From contig CAIUZK010000217.1 of assembly GCA_903903635.1 (NCBI GenBank), forward strand, positions 1 to 40,428: 40,428 nt of DNA, given 5' to 3'. The position numbers were made by a program, and so were the translations under genes. A model generated the notes under the pieces. The model worked only from the letters and a program-made list of their open reading frames with translations, was not told the DNA's origin and made no database searches. Shown piece after piece: positions 9,637-17,151 of this stretch. Every line of letters begins with the position of its first letter. Within the stretch, counting starts at the first letter, position 1. The DNA is from an uncultured Bacteroidota bacterium. GTDB lineage: Bacteria > Bacteroidota > Bacteroidia > Chitinophagales > Chitinophagaceae.

Positions 9637-10398
9637 ATGGAATTACCTAAGGGCAAAAAAGTATACTTCGCTTCCGATTTTCATTTGGGCATTCCCAATC
9701 CTGAGTCCAGTCTGGCACGCGAAAAACGTCTGGTAAAGTGGCTCGATGAAATAAAAAATGATGCAGCCATTATTTACCTGGTGGGCGATCTTTTTGATAC
9801 CTGGTTTGAATATAAAAATGTAATTCCCCGGGGCTATAGCCGCTTCCTTGGCAAATTGGCCGAACTTACCGATGCAGGGTTGCGTATCGAAGCTTTCACC
9901 GGCAACCATGACCTGTGGATGCTGGATTACTTTGGCCGGGAGCTGAACATTATGGTTCACCACCAACCTTTAACCATTGAATTGAATGGAAAACGTTTTT
10001 TTATAGCTCATGGCGATGGCCTCGGCCCGGGAGATCATGGCTATAAAGTGCTGAAAAAAGTGTTGCGCAATAAATTGTCTCAATGGCTTTACCGTAGGGT
10101 ACACCCCGATACCGGCGTTGGGTTTGCCGGCTGGCTAAGCCGCCTTGGACCTAAGCACAGCATCGAAATGCCTGCCAAAAAATTTCTCGGTCCTGAAAAA
10201 GAAATGCTGGTGCAGTTTTGCCTCGAAACACTCAACCACGAACATTTCGACTATTTCGTTTTTGGCCACAGGCATATTGCTATCGAATACCCGCTTCCTC
10301 AAAGCAGCCTTTATGTCAATCTTGGCGACTGGTTACAGTTCGACAGTTATGGCGAATTTGACGGAACAGATTTGAAATTGAAATACTATAAACCTTAA
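9637..10398 (+). CDS. lpxH: UDP-2,3-diacylglucosamine diphosphatase-like metallophosphoesterase
   Basis: A 253-residue calcineurin-like phosphoesterase. The full metal-binding motif set is present: DFHLG (14-18), GDLFD (50-54), GNHD (89-92), HGD (125-127) and GHRH (210-213). Length and the DFHLG...GDLFD...GHRH arrangement fit the LpxH branch, which hydrolyses UDP-2,3-diacyl-GlcN to lipid X plus UMP in lipid A synthesis at the inner face of the cytoplasmic membrane. The ATG at 9637 sits just after a -7-like box. It is followed by an AmgK/RapZ-type fusion two genes on, so the cluster has a cell-envelope flavour. An LpxG-like or generic family member cannot be excluded without alignment. Confidence 0.82.
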   Translation: MELPKGKKVYFASDFHLGIPNPESSLAREKRLVKWLDEIKNDAAIIYLVGDLFDTWFEYKNVIPRGYSRFLGKLAELTDAGLRIEAFTGNHDLWMLDYFGRELNIMVHHQPLTIELNGKRFFIAHGDGLGPGDHGYKVLKKVLRNKLSQWLYRRVHPDTGVGFAGWLSRLGPKHSIEMPAKKFLGPEKEMLVQFCLETLNHEHFDYFVFGHRHIAIEYPLPQSSLYVNLGDWLQFDSYGEFDGTDLKLKYYKP

Positions 10399-10430
10399 TC
10401 CCTAAGCGGGAATTCCCGCTGCGAAGGGAT
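10398..10430 (+). terminator. Two-part hairpin after the LpxH-like gene
   Basis: Outer arms ATCCCT (10398-10403) and AGGGAT (10425-10430) enclose a 16-bp palindrome AGCGGGAATTCCCGCT (10405-10420) with an AATT loop. There is no downstream T-run. It could be a weak terminator, an attenuating structure or an operator between this gene and sixA. Confidence 0.4.
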
Positions 10431-10464
10431 AAATGTATTAGCCGGATTGAACCTTCAGCTCAGG

Positions 10465-10472
10465 TAATTTTG
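10465..10472 (+). promoter_or_regulatory. Putative -7 promoter element for the sixA-like operon
   Basis: TAATTTTG matches TAnnTTTG. It would start a transcript of sixA and the overlapping kinase/RapZ gene with a leader of roughly 70 nt. A -33 TTTG is not evident at standard spacing. Confidence 0.4.
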
Positions 10473-10548
10473 TAACACTATAACTCATCCGGCTAACTTT
10501 CACACCATCCGAAACCAATTGCTTCTTACCTTTGACCTTTAACTTTTT

Positions 10549-11058
10549 ATGCAGCGAACTTTAGTTATTATTCGTCACGCCAAAAGCAGTTGGGCTAATC
10601 CGTTACAAAGCGATTTTGAAAGACCCCTCAATGACAGGGGTAAAGCAGAAGCTCCCGAAATGGGCAGGCTTTTAAAAAAGCATGGCATCATTCCCGATCT
10701 TATTATTTCCAGTACGGCAAAAAGAACCAAGCAAACCGCCAAAAAACTGGCAAATGAACTGGATTATGACTTTGATCACATAAAATGGGAGGAAAAATTG
10801 TATCATTGCATCCCTTCTGTATTTGAAGAAGTGATCTACGAAGTGGCAGATAATATTAAAACCGCCTTTATTATCGCCCACAATCCGGGTATCACTGAAT
10901 TTGTCAACAACCTTTCGCCCGATTTCAGCATAGATAATATGCCTACATGCGGCGTTGCAGGAGTACATTTTAATTCAGAAAACTGGAGCCATTTCTCCAT
11001 AGAAAAAAGAAAAGTATTTTTATTCGAATATCCAGGAAAACATGATAACACAAAATAA
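10549..11058 (+). CDS. sixA: SixA-like histidine phosphatase (RHG family)
   Basis: A 169-residue histidine-phosphatase-superfamily protein. The catalytic RHA motif with nucleophile His10 is at residues 9-11, an Arg-rich STAKRTKQTA segment lies at 55-64, and the second catalytic His is in AHNPG (His111). The short single-domain form fits SixA, which removes phosphate from phosphohistidine of HPt-type proteins in the cytoplasm. Annotation by size and motifs only; small sugar or acid phosphatases of the same fold are the alternative. Its last 17 bases overlap the start of the next gene, which suggests translational coupling. Confidence 0.78.
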   Translation: MQRTLVIIRHAKSSWANPLQSDFERPLNDRGKAEAPEMGRLLKKHGIIPDLIISSTAKRTKQTAKKLANELDYDFDHIKWEEKLYHCIPSVFEEVIYEVADNIKTAFIIAHNPGITEFVNNLSPDFSIDNMPTCGVAGVHFNSENWSHFSIEKRKVFLFEYPGKHDNTK

Positions 11059-12523
11059 ATCAATAGTACAGATTACCGGCATTCTTGAAAAGTTGTTTGA
11101 AGAACACTTTGAGAAAAAAGCAGAAATTATCGAACCGCTTGCCGTTTCCGGGTCCGACAGACGATACTACCGCCTCAGTAACAATAATATTTCCGCTATC
11201 GCTACCTACAATACCAATGTTGCTGAAAACAACACCTATTTCTATTTCACCGAACTGTTTCGCCGACATCAGATTAATGTTCCGGAGGTATATAAAGTCA
11301 GTAAAGACCGCCGGGCATACCTGCAGCAGGACCTGGGAAAAACTTCCCTTTTCGACCTGGTAATCAATGAAGGTTATACCGAACCGGTAAGAAAATTATA
11401 TCATAAAGCCCTTGCCCAACTCGCCAAGGTGCAATGGATCGCAGGCCGCGAAGCCGATTACAAGCAGTGTTTTGCCAGCAGGCAATTTGATGAAAAGGCC
11501 ATCATGTCCGACCTGCTTTATTTTAAATATTATTTTGCCGACCTTCAGGGTATACCTTACGACAGGTCTGGTTTAATAAGTGAAATGGAACTGCTAAGTA
11601 AAGACCTTGGCCGCGTGCAACCGCAAGCCCTTATGTACCGCGACTTCCAGAGCCGCAATATTATGGTGCACGAGGGCAAGATATTCTTTATCGACTTCCA
11701 GGGCAGTATGCAGGGTCCGCCACAATACGATATTGCCTCTTTATTATGGCAGGCCAGGGCACAGTTGCCCGCTGCCTGGAAAGAAGATTTACTCAATGGA
11801 TATATCAGCAGTCTCAACGACCTGCATGTACCCCGCATGGATGAGATCTACTTCAGGCGTGGTTATGTACAGTTTGTATTGGTTCGTCTGCTGCAGGTAC
11901 TCGGTTCCTATGGTTTCCGTGGCTTATTGCAGCATAAAGCGCACTTTATTACCAGCATTGCCCCTGCACTCAAAAACCTCAACCTTTTCCTGAGCGATCA
12001 TCCGCAAACACCCGCTTACCCTGAATTAAGAAGTCTGCTTGAAAAAATATCTGCTCCCGATATGCAGGAAAGATATTCCACAACCAGTGCCGGCGATAAG
12101 CCTAAAGTGTCTGTCCAGATCAGTAGTTTCTCCTACAAATCCGGAATACCCAAGGCATCAGGCCCGCATGGAGGCGGATATGTTTTCGATTGCCGTGGCA
12201 TTCTCAATCCAGGCAGATATGCTGCTTATAAACACCTGACGGGAAATGATGAAATGGTCCGGCAGTTCCTGGAACGGGAAACCCGTATGCCCGACTTCAT
12301 GAATTACGTCTATTCACTGGTATCTATTAATATCGAAGATTATATTGCCAGGGGATTTGAACAGCTTAGTGTATCATTCGGTTGCACCGGCGGACAACAT
12401 CGCTCGGTTTATGCCGCCAATCAATTGGCAGCGTATCTCAAAACCCGTTTTAATATCGAAGTAACTACTACCCATTGCAATGAAGATAAATGGGTGTTGC
12501 AAAAAGAAAATTCTGAAGTATAA
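11042..12523 (+). CDS. AmgK-like aminoglycoside-phosphotransferase-fold kinase fused to RapZ C-terminal domain
   Basis: A 493-residue two-domain protein. Residues ~1-330 are a kinase of the APH/choline-kinase fold, with YRDFQSRN (catalytic Asp201, Asn206) and FIDFQGSMQGPPQYDIASLLW (metal-binding Asp218). This arrangement closely resembles AmgK, the MurNAc/GlcNAc anomeric kinase of cell-wall recycling. Residues ~356-485 carry the RapZ C-terminal signature, including GPHGGGYVFDCRG and GCTGGQHRSV (447-456). In enterobacteria that domain senses glucosamine-6-phosphate and acts on GlmS expression. The RapZ N-terminal P-loop ATPase domain is absent and the kinase takes its place. Inference: a cytoplasmic amino-sugar kinase with an amino-sugar-phosphate sensing module. 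The start overlaps sixA by 17 bp. A MurU-type nucleotidyltransferase partner is not adjacent. Confidence 0.85.
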   Translation: MITQNKSIVQITGILEKLFEEHFEKKAEIIEPLAVSGSDRRYYRLSNNNISAIATYNTNVAENNTYFYFTELFRRHQINVPEVYKVSKDRRAYLQQDLGKTSLFDLVINEGYTEPVRKLYHKALAQLAKVQWIAGREADYKQCFASRQFDEKAIMSDLLYFKYYFADLQGIPYDRSGLISEMELLSKDLGRVQPQALMYRDFQSRNIMVHEGKIFFIDFQGSMQGPPQYDIASLLWQARAQLPAAWKEDLLNGYISSLNDLHVPRMDEIYFRRGYVQFVLVRLLQVLGSYGFRGLLQHKAHFITSIAPALKNLNLFLSDHPQTPAYPELRSLLEKISAPDMQERYSTTSAGDKPKVSVQISSFSYKSGIPKASGPHGGGYVFDCRGILNPGRYAAYKHLTGNDEMVRQFLERETRMPDFMNYVYSLVSINIEDYIARGFEQLSVSFGCTGGQHRSVYAANQLAAYLKTRFNIEVTTTHCNEDKWVLQKENSEV

Positions 12524-12546
12524 ATTACATTAACGATCTATTCCAC

Positions 12547-12579
12547 AAGCTGCCGGAACTTATTTCTGGCAGCTTTTTT
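12547..12579 (+). terminator. Rho-independent terminator of the kinase/RapZ gene
   Basis: A 12-bp stem with one G-T wobble, AAGCTGCCGGAA (12547-12558) with TTCTGGCAGCTT (12564-12575), has a 5-nt loop and runs into TTTTTT. It lies 24 bp after the stop codon. Confidence 0.9.
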
Positions 12580-12592
12580 ATTGGCCTCCGGG

Positions 12593-12718
12593 TTAATATA
12601 CCTTGTGCCAGTAGCGGTGATGCGAGCGCTGGTAGTACTTGTGATGAGGTTTTATCTCAATACATGAACTGATAAACATTACAAACAAAATACCTGATAC
12701 TGCTATTGCCTTTTTCAT
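12593..12718 (-). CDS. Tiny histidine-rich lipoprotein (41 aa)
   Basis: A short minus-strand frame with ATG at 12718 and TAA at 12593-12595. The protein begins MKKAIAVSGILFVMFISSC, a classic lipoprotein signal (two Lys, hydrophobic core, lipobox-like ISSC with Cys19). The mature part is only about 23 residues, rich in His, Lys, Tyr and Trp (KPHHKYYQRSHHRYWHKVY). AAAAGG lies 13-18 bases upstream of the ATG. It fits exactly between the terminator at 12,547-12,579 and the promoter of the next gene. The function is unknown; a small basic envelope lipoprotein, possibly metal- or surface-binding, is a guess from composition. Confidence 0.6.
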   Translation of the reverse strand: MKKAIAVSGILFVMFISSCIEIKPHHKYYQRSHHRYWHKVY

Positions 12719-12863
12719 GCCTGTTAATACCTTTTACTTATTCACTGCAAAAAGTCCTCCACAATTTATTAATAAAAATCAAAAGTTTTGGATTTTTTGC
12801 TGATTATCGATTTCTCCATTGGGTCTATTGGTTTAAATAATCACATATAATCCCACATTTCTG

Positions 12864-12871
12864 TATTTTTG
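12864..12871 (+). promoter_or_regulatory. Putative -7 promoter element for the Nfu gene
   Basis: TATTTTTG matches TAnnTTTG and overlaps the TTG codon (12869) that could be mistaken for the gene start. Transcription would begin about 7 bases downstream, leaving a very short leader before the ATG at 12887. Confidence 0.45.
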
Positions 12872-12886
12872 TCCAAATTATCAGAT

Positions 12887-13477
12887 ATGCTGAAGACAGG
12901 AAATACAATTGTTAGTATCTATACCGAAATGACCCCAAATCCGGAAACAATGAAGTTTGTGGCCAACAAACTGCTTTATCCCGGCAAGAGTATCGATTTT
13001 CCCGAAGAATCGGTTGCCGGCCCTTCTCCTTTGGCCAAAGAATTATTCGCATTCCCATTTGTAAAAAGCGTATTTATTGCCAGCAATTTCGTGACGCTTA
13101 CAAAAACCGGCGATACCAACTGGGACGATGTGATACCTTCTATACGTGAATTCCTGAAAGAATACCTGGAGGAAGGCAAAGTAGTTATCAATCAGGATCA
13201 GGTAGTAGTTAAAAAAGAAACTTATACTATGAACGCCAGTGACGAAGATGTTGTTGGCCGTATTAAAGAACTGCTGGAAAACTATGTGAAACCAGCCGTA
13301 GAAATGGATGGTGGCGCTATCAGCTTCCTTGGTTTCGATAATGGCACAGTGAAACTTATGCTCCAGGGTTCCTGTTCAGGTTGCCCTTCATCAATGATTA
13401 CCCTTAAAACCGGTATTGAAGGCATGATGAAACGCATGATACCTGAAGTGAAGGAAGTAGTTGCCGAATCTGAATAA
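12887..13477 (+). CDS. nfuA: Nfu-type iron-sulfur cluster scaffold protein
   Basis: A 196-residue protein with two domains. The N-terminal Nfu_N domain has the signature IYTEMTPNPETMKF (residues ~11-24). The C-terminal NifU-like domain (~117-190) has the cluster-binding CxxC in GSCSGCPSS (Cys163, Cys166). It carries or delivers [4Fe-4S] clusters to apoproteins in the cytoplasm. The ATG at 12887 is preferred over the upstream TTG at 12869, because the latter lies inside the promoter box and adds residues not expected in the family. It stands alone between two terminators. The exact symbol (nfu or nfuA) is by family, not by orthology testing. Confidence 0.88.
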   Translation: MLKTGNTIVSIYTEMTPNPETMKFVANKLLYPGKSIDFPEESVAGPSPLAKELFAFPFVKSVFIASNFVTLTKTGDTNWDDVIPSIREFLKEYLEEGKVVINQDQVVVKKETYTMNASDEDVVGRIKELLENYVKPAVEMDGGAISFLGFDNGTVKLMLQGSCSGCPSSMITLKTGIEGMMKRMIPEVKEVVAESE

Positions 13478-13496
13478 TTTATCATTCTTTATATTG

Positions 13497-13523
13497 CGGC
13501 GGCCTCATCTGGCCGCCGTTTTT
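13497..13523 (+). terminator. Rho-independent terminator of the Nfu gene
   Basis: A perfect 8-bp stem CGGCGGCC (13497-13504)/GGCCGCCG (13511-13518) with loop TCATCT is followed by TTTTT, about 20 bp after the stop codon. Confidence 0.92.
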
Positions 13524-13662
13524 ATGTAAATAATAAGCTGAATTGTATTAATTTTACCTCAGTATTCCGGCGTTATGAGCCAGGCTTTGTCTGGATTTAT
13601 AATAAACCTGTTGCCTTACCCCATTTGAAGTGGGTTTTTGCTTTCAACTTTTAACTATTAAA

Positions 13663-14748
13663 ATGAGTATTCAAAATAATTACGTAGCCATAATGGCAGG
13701 TGGTATTGGTAGCAGGTTCTGGCCCGAAAGCCGCACTCACTTCCCAAAACAATTCCTCGACCTGCTTGGCACAGGCCGTTCACTCATACAATGGACATAC
13801 AACCGTTTTAAGCATATCTGCCCTAAAGAAAATATTTACTTTATTACCAATGAGCAGTACATGGCTACCCTCAAGAGCCAGATACCGGAGATCAGTGATG
13901 CCAATATCATCAGTGAACCCTCACGCAAAAACACTGCCCCCTGCGCTGCCTACTTCGCCCACAAAATGATGGCCCTTAATCCCAAGGCCAATATTATTAT
14001 GTCCCCGGCCGACCATCTTATTATGGACGAGCATTCTTTCGAGCGTTCAGCCCATGAGGCGCTCGATTTTGTATCCCACCATAAATCCCTGCTCACTCTG
14101 GGTATCAAGCCTACCCGCCCTGATACAGGCTATGGCTATATCCAGTACGATCCTGAGCAGGAAAAAGATAAGACTTACCGAGTAAAAACTTTTACTGAGA
14201 AACCATCGCTGGAGCTGGCGCGCACATTCCTCAAGAGCGGCGACTTCCTCTGGAACTCCGGTATTTTTGTTTGGAACGTACAAACCATTATGGAGGCCCT
14301 GGAGCATTTTCTGCCCGAGATGAACGAGGTGTTTTCGCAAGCCAAAAATGTATACAATACGCCTGAAGAACGCGATACTATTACTAAGCTGTACCCGCAT
14401 TGCACCAATATTTCCATCGACTACGGTATCATGGAGAAGGCACGCAATGTGTATGTAATACCTTCTTACTTTGGCTGGTGCGATCTGGGAACCTGGGAGA
14501 GCGCTTACGACAATTGCAACAAAGATTACCTCGGCAATGCTGTTCTTGGTTCAAATGTAATGGTGATCGATGCTACTGAATGCATGATTAAAGCCCCCAA
14601 CGACAAGCTTGTCGTTTTACAGGGTCTGGAGAAATTCATTGTGGTCGACACGCCCGATGTGCTCCTCATCTGTGAGCGCAACCGCGAACAGCAGATTAAG
14701 GAGTATGTAGCTGAAGTAAAACGAAACAAGGGAGATAAATTCTTATAA
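13663..14748 (+). CDS. manC: Mannose-1-phosphate guanylyltransferase, short form
   Basis: A 361-residue sugar-nucleotide transferase. The N-terminal signature MAGGIGSRFWPESR followed by PKQFLDLLG (residues ~10-34) is the GTP-binding pyrophosphorylase motif. The FTEKP motif (~residue 180), which helps bind the sugar phosphate, and NSGIFVW are also present. The enzyme makes GDP-mannose from mannose-1-phosphate and GTP for surface glycans. The C-terminal phosphomannose isomerase domain of the bifunctional ManC/AlgA form is absent, consistent with the short type common in Bacteroidota. The ATG at 13663 (MSIQNNYVAIMAGG) is preferred to the in-frame GTG at 13630, which adds an unlikely leader. No clear hairpin terminator follows. 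Confidence 0.9.
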   Translation: MSIQNNYVAIMAGGIGSRFWPESRTHFPKQFLDLLGTGRSLIQWTYNRFKHICPKENIYFITNEQYMATLKSQIPEISDANIISEPSRKNTAPCAAYFAHKMMALNPKANIIMSPADHLIMDEHSFERSAHEALDFVSHHKSLLTLGIKPTRPDTGYGYIQYDPEQEKDKTYRVKTFTEKPSLELARTFLKSGDFLWNSGIFVWNVQTIMEALEHFLPEMNEVFSQAKNVYNTPEERDTITKLYPHCTNISIDYGIMEKARNVYVIPSYFGWCDLGTWESAYDNCNKDYLGNAVLGSNVMVIDATECMIKAPNDKLVVLQGLEKFIVVDTPDVLLICERNREQQIKEYVAEVKRNKGDKFL

Positions 14749-14925
14749 TAATCCCCGGGTTTTTATTTCCTTTTACCTGAGACAATAGCATTTTGCAATA
14801 AAGTGCTAGTATTAGGTATATACTATATTTAAAGAAGTCAATCTTTCTAACCGGATCTTCGTCTGCTTCCGTAATATATCATCATTACCTATGATACTAA
14901 TCAGTGGTTGGCTCACTATGTTTAG

Positions 14926-14933
14926 TAACTTTG
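14926..14933 (+). promoter_or_regulatory. Putative -7 promoter element for the histidine-rich small gene
   Basis: TAACTTTG matches TAnnTTTG, 27 bp upstream of the ATG at 14961. A TTG at 14908-14910 is a poor, closely spaced -33 candidate. The rest of the 212-bp gap before the gene shows nothing notable. Confidence 0.45.
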
Positions 14934-14960
14934 AATAGCCGGATATAATCGGCATCAATT

Positions 14961-15221
14961 ATGAATAACAAAGCTGATAGTACCGGGAATATTGTAATGG
15001 ACAAAAAAACCATTGAAAATCACAGGCAGGCTGCTGCTCACAATACTGAAGCTGCTAAACATCATCTGGATGCAGTAAAGCATTACGAAGCTGGCGACTA
15101 CGAAAAAGCTGCTCATAGCTCACTACTGGCCCATGGCCACCATGCCATTGCCGGTGAGTTCCTGAACGATGATGCCAAGCATCATGCCCAAAGCCAGAAG
15201 CAGACAAACTATCGTCACTAA
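14961..15221 (+). CDS. Small histidine-rich helical protein
   Basis: 86 residues, 12 of them His, with Ala-His and Lys-His-His repeats (AAHNTEAAKHHLDAVKHYEAGDYEKAAHSSLLAHGHH, described as segments ~25-60). The A-x-x-H spacing and the HYEAGDYEKAA segment resemble a single helical-hairpin TPR-like unit. Met13 (base 14997) is an alternative start giving 74 residues. There is no signal peptide or membrane segment, so it is probably cytoplasmic. Histidine clusters could bind metal, but this is inference; the family is not recognised. The stop codon TAA (15219-15221) is part of the terminal arm of a palindromic element. Confidence 0.65.
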   Translation: MNNKADSTGNIVMDKKTIENHRQAAAHNTEAAKHHLDAVKHYEAGDYEKAAHSSLLAHGHHAIAGEFLNDDAKHHAQSQKQTNYRH

Positions 15222-15381
15222 GGGCATGTAAGAAAATAAAGATTATTTTTTATCTTGTTCTTTTCCATTTTTGCTTCGTTGTAAAAGTCTTTAAATAGCT
15301 CACTATTCGCAGATTTTACGCCTTGCAAAAAAGAAAAATAACTGCGTCAAAAAGCAACCTTTATTTCCTTACAAGCCCTAA
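15219..15381. repeat. About 160-bp imperfect palindromic (MITE-like) element
   Basis: The segment is nearly its own reverse complement from end to end. Outer arms at 15219-15241 and 15359-15381 match at about 20 of 23 positions (TAAGGGCATGTAAG against TTAGGGCTTGTAAG). Middle arms share GTTnTTTTnCnTTTTTGC, and the centre is AATAG-CTCA-CTATT (15294-15307). A 4-bp ACTA is present on both sides (15217-15220 and 15381-15384), which could be a target-site duplication. It supplies the TAA stop of the plus gene and the TAG stop of hutH. It encodes nothing. It is either a miniature inverted-repeat transposable element or a very large bidirectional terminator. Confidence 0.7.
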
Positions 15382-16856
15382 CTACAGATAGCAGGCGGAT
15401 AAGTATCAAGGAAACGCTCTGCCGCTACAAGTTTATCGTGCAGTATATCATCCTGTGGCATAAACGAGGCGTGCTTCCTGAATTCGCTATATACTGCTTC
15501 CAGTGCAGGCGACGACCTTAGCGGGCGTCGTAGCTCCAATGCCTGTGCTGCTGTGAGCAGTTCTATGGCCAGTACACGCTGCACATTCATTATCACCTTT
15601 CTCAGTTTGGTTGCAGCATTGGCGCCCATACTCACATGGTCCTCCTGTCCGTTGCTGCTTACTATGCTGTCTACCGATGCAGGTGTACAATATTGCTTAT
15701 TCTGGCTCACAATTGCCGCGGCTGTATACTGGGCTATCATAAAACCACTGTTCAATCCGGCATTGGGCGCCAGGAAAGCCGGAAGCCCACGCTGTCCGCT
15801 TACGAGCAGATAAGTGCGCCGCTCCGATATATTTGCCAGTTCGGCCATGGCGATTGCCAGAAAATCGGCATGCAATGCCAATGGCTGACCATGAAAATTT
15901 CCACCACTCATTATTGCATCTTCATCATGGAAAACTATTGGGTTATCCGTCACCGAATTGATCTCTGTTTCTACTACTCCGGTCACCATATCTATCACAT
16001 CTGCTGTGGCCCCATGCACCTGCGGCATACACCTGAAGGAGTAAGGGTCCTGCACCTGTTGTTTTGGCTCCTGCTGTATCGGGCTGCCCGAGAGTAGTTT
16101 CAATATCCTTGCAGCAGTAGCTATCTGTCCCTTATGTGGGCGCACCCTGTGTATAGGTGGCTTAAATGGCTCATCTTTGGCCATAAAGGCATCTGCCGAT
16201 AATGCCCCAATCACATCTGCCCATAGCATTAGCCGCCTTGCCGCTATCAGCGACCAGGTGGTGTACGAACTCATGAATTGAGTGCCATTAAGCAAGGCCA
16301 GACCTTCCTTGGCTGCCAGTGCCAGGGGCTGCAATCCGGCTTTCTCCAGGGCCTCGGCTGCTGGCATTTTTTCGCCTTTAAATTTTACCATCCCTTTGCC
16401 AAACAAAGGCAAGCTAAGGTGGGCCAGTGGCGCAAGGTCGCCCGAGGCGCCTAGTGACCCTAATTCATATACTACAGGTAGGATATCATTATTGTAAAAG
16501 TCAGCAAGCCGCTGCACTATCTCCGGTCGCACTCCGCTGTATCCCTGGCTGAGCCCATGCACTTTCAGCAATAGCATAAGGCGCACTATTTCATCAGGTA
16601 CCTCGTCTCCCATGCCACATGCATGTGAGCAGACCAGGTTTTCCTGCAGCAGGGAAAGTTCATTGTCGGCTATTCGCACATTGCACAACGACCCAAAACC
16701 CGTATTGATACCATAATAGGTTTTGCCATTCTTCAGTATGTTATCGAGGTAGGCCCTGTTATGGGCTATACGGCCGGATGCTGCTGCCGATATTTCCAGT
16801 TGAATTGCACCTGATTCTGCCAGGTGTTTAATGGATAAATGTTCAGGTAATGCCAT
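15378..16856 (-). CDS. hutH: Histidine ammonia-lyase
   Basis: A 492-residue member of the MIO aromatic amino-acid lyase family. The Ala-Ser-Gly triad that cyclises into the MIO cofactor is at 137-139 in GSLGASGDLAPL. The catalytic-loop tyrosine lies in YYGINTGFGSL (~47-57). Ser-His in NLVCSHACGMG (~73-83) fits histidine rather than tyrosine or phenylalanine lyases. The reaction is L-histidine to trans-urocanate plus ammonia, the first step of histidine use, in the cytoplasm. ATG at 16856 (MALPEHLSIKHL) is preferred to the 17-residue longer frame start, and a -7-like box lies just upstream. No hutU, hutI or hutG is nearby, so the pathway genes must be elsewhere if present. The stop codon lies in a palindromic element. 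Confidence 0.9.
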   Translation of the reverse strand: MALPEHLSIKHLAESGAIQLEISAAASGRIAHNRAYLDNILKNGKTYYGINTGFGSLCNVRIADNELSLLQENLVCSHACGMGDEVPDEIVRLMLLLKVHGLSQGYSGVRPEIVQRLADFYNNDILPVVYELGSLGASGDLAPLAHLSLPLFGKGMVKFKGEKMPAAEALEKAGLQPLALAAKEGLALLNGTQFMSSYTTWSLIAARRLMLWADVIGALSADAFMAKDEPFKPPIHRVRPHKGQIATAARILKLLSGSPIQQEPKQQVQDPYSFRCMPQVHGATADVIDMVTGVVETEINSVTDNPIVFHDEDAIMSGGNFHGQPLALHADFLAIAMAELANISERRTYLLVSGQRGLPAFLAPNAGLNSGFMIAQYTAAAIVSQNKQYCTPASVDSIVSSNGQEDHVSMGANAATKLRKVIMNVQRVLAIELLTAAQALELRRPLRSSPALEAVYSEFRKHASFMPQDDILHDKLVAAERFLDTYPPAICS

Positions 16857-16872
16857 AAACGTATTTGGAACG

Positions 16873-16908
16873 CAAAGGTAAGTAATGCTGTTTACACATC
16901 TGGTCAAA
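16873..16908 (-). promoter_or_regulatory. Putative promoter of hutH
   Basis: On the minus strand TACCTTTG (16880-16873) matches TAnnTTTG, and TTTG (16908-16905) lies 24 bp further upstream, slightly more than the usual 19-21 bp spacing. The transcript would begin close to the ATG at 16856. Confidence 0.45.
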
Positions 16909-17151
16909 CATCCTATCCCAACTGTGATTCACTGCTGAATTTTTCGGATTTCACTTGTTAAAATAAAATATTTTTTCAGGATCCTAACATTTTATCTCTT
17001 TCATACGCCTATATAGGTATAGACCCTATAAACTAATTGCTTGATCCTATAAACCCAATACTGTAATTACCCTATCAGCTATCTTTTGAGTGTTGTAAAC
17101 ACCCCCTATGAACCCCCTATTCAATCTGCAAAAAAATGCAGACTTACCTAT
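16909..17151. promoter_or_regulatory. Intergenic region upstream of hutH with seven CCTAT motifs
   Basis: No gene is visible. CCTAT (ATAGG on the hutH strand) begins at 17008, 17025, 17046, 17071, 17105, 17116 and 17147. Pairs have extended matches: CCTATAAAC at 17025 and 17046, and ACCCCCTAT ending at 17109 and 17120. CCTATATAGG (17008-17017) is a perfect palindrome. TGTT-GTA-AACA (17091-17101) is another small dyad, and TCTGCA/TGCAGA (around 17125-17142) forms a hairpin with an A-loop. This could be an operator array for hutH or a short untranslated transcript; neither can be decided from sequence. Confidence 0.35.

Noticed and set aside
12869-12886. TTG start giving a six-residue longer Nfu protein
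   Set aside because: The TTG is part of the promoter box TATTTTTG; the ATG at 12887 gives the family-typical N-terminus.
13663-14748. MurU-type MurNAc-1-phosphate uridylyltransferase partner for the AmgK-like kinase
   Set aside because: The GGIGSRFWPESR...PKQF signature is that of mannose-1-phosphate guanylyltransferase, and the gene is separated from the kinase by the Nfu gene and two terminators.
15378-16856. Tyrosine or phenylalanine ammonia-lyase instead of histidine ammonia-lyase
   Set aside because: The selectivity segment reads NLVCSHACGMG, with the Ser-His typical of histidine lyases.
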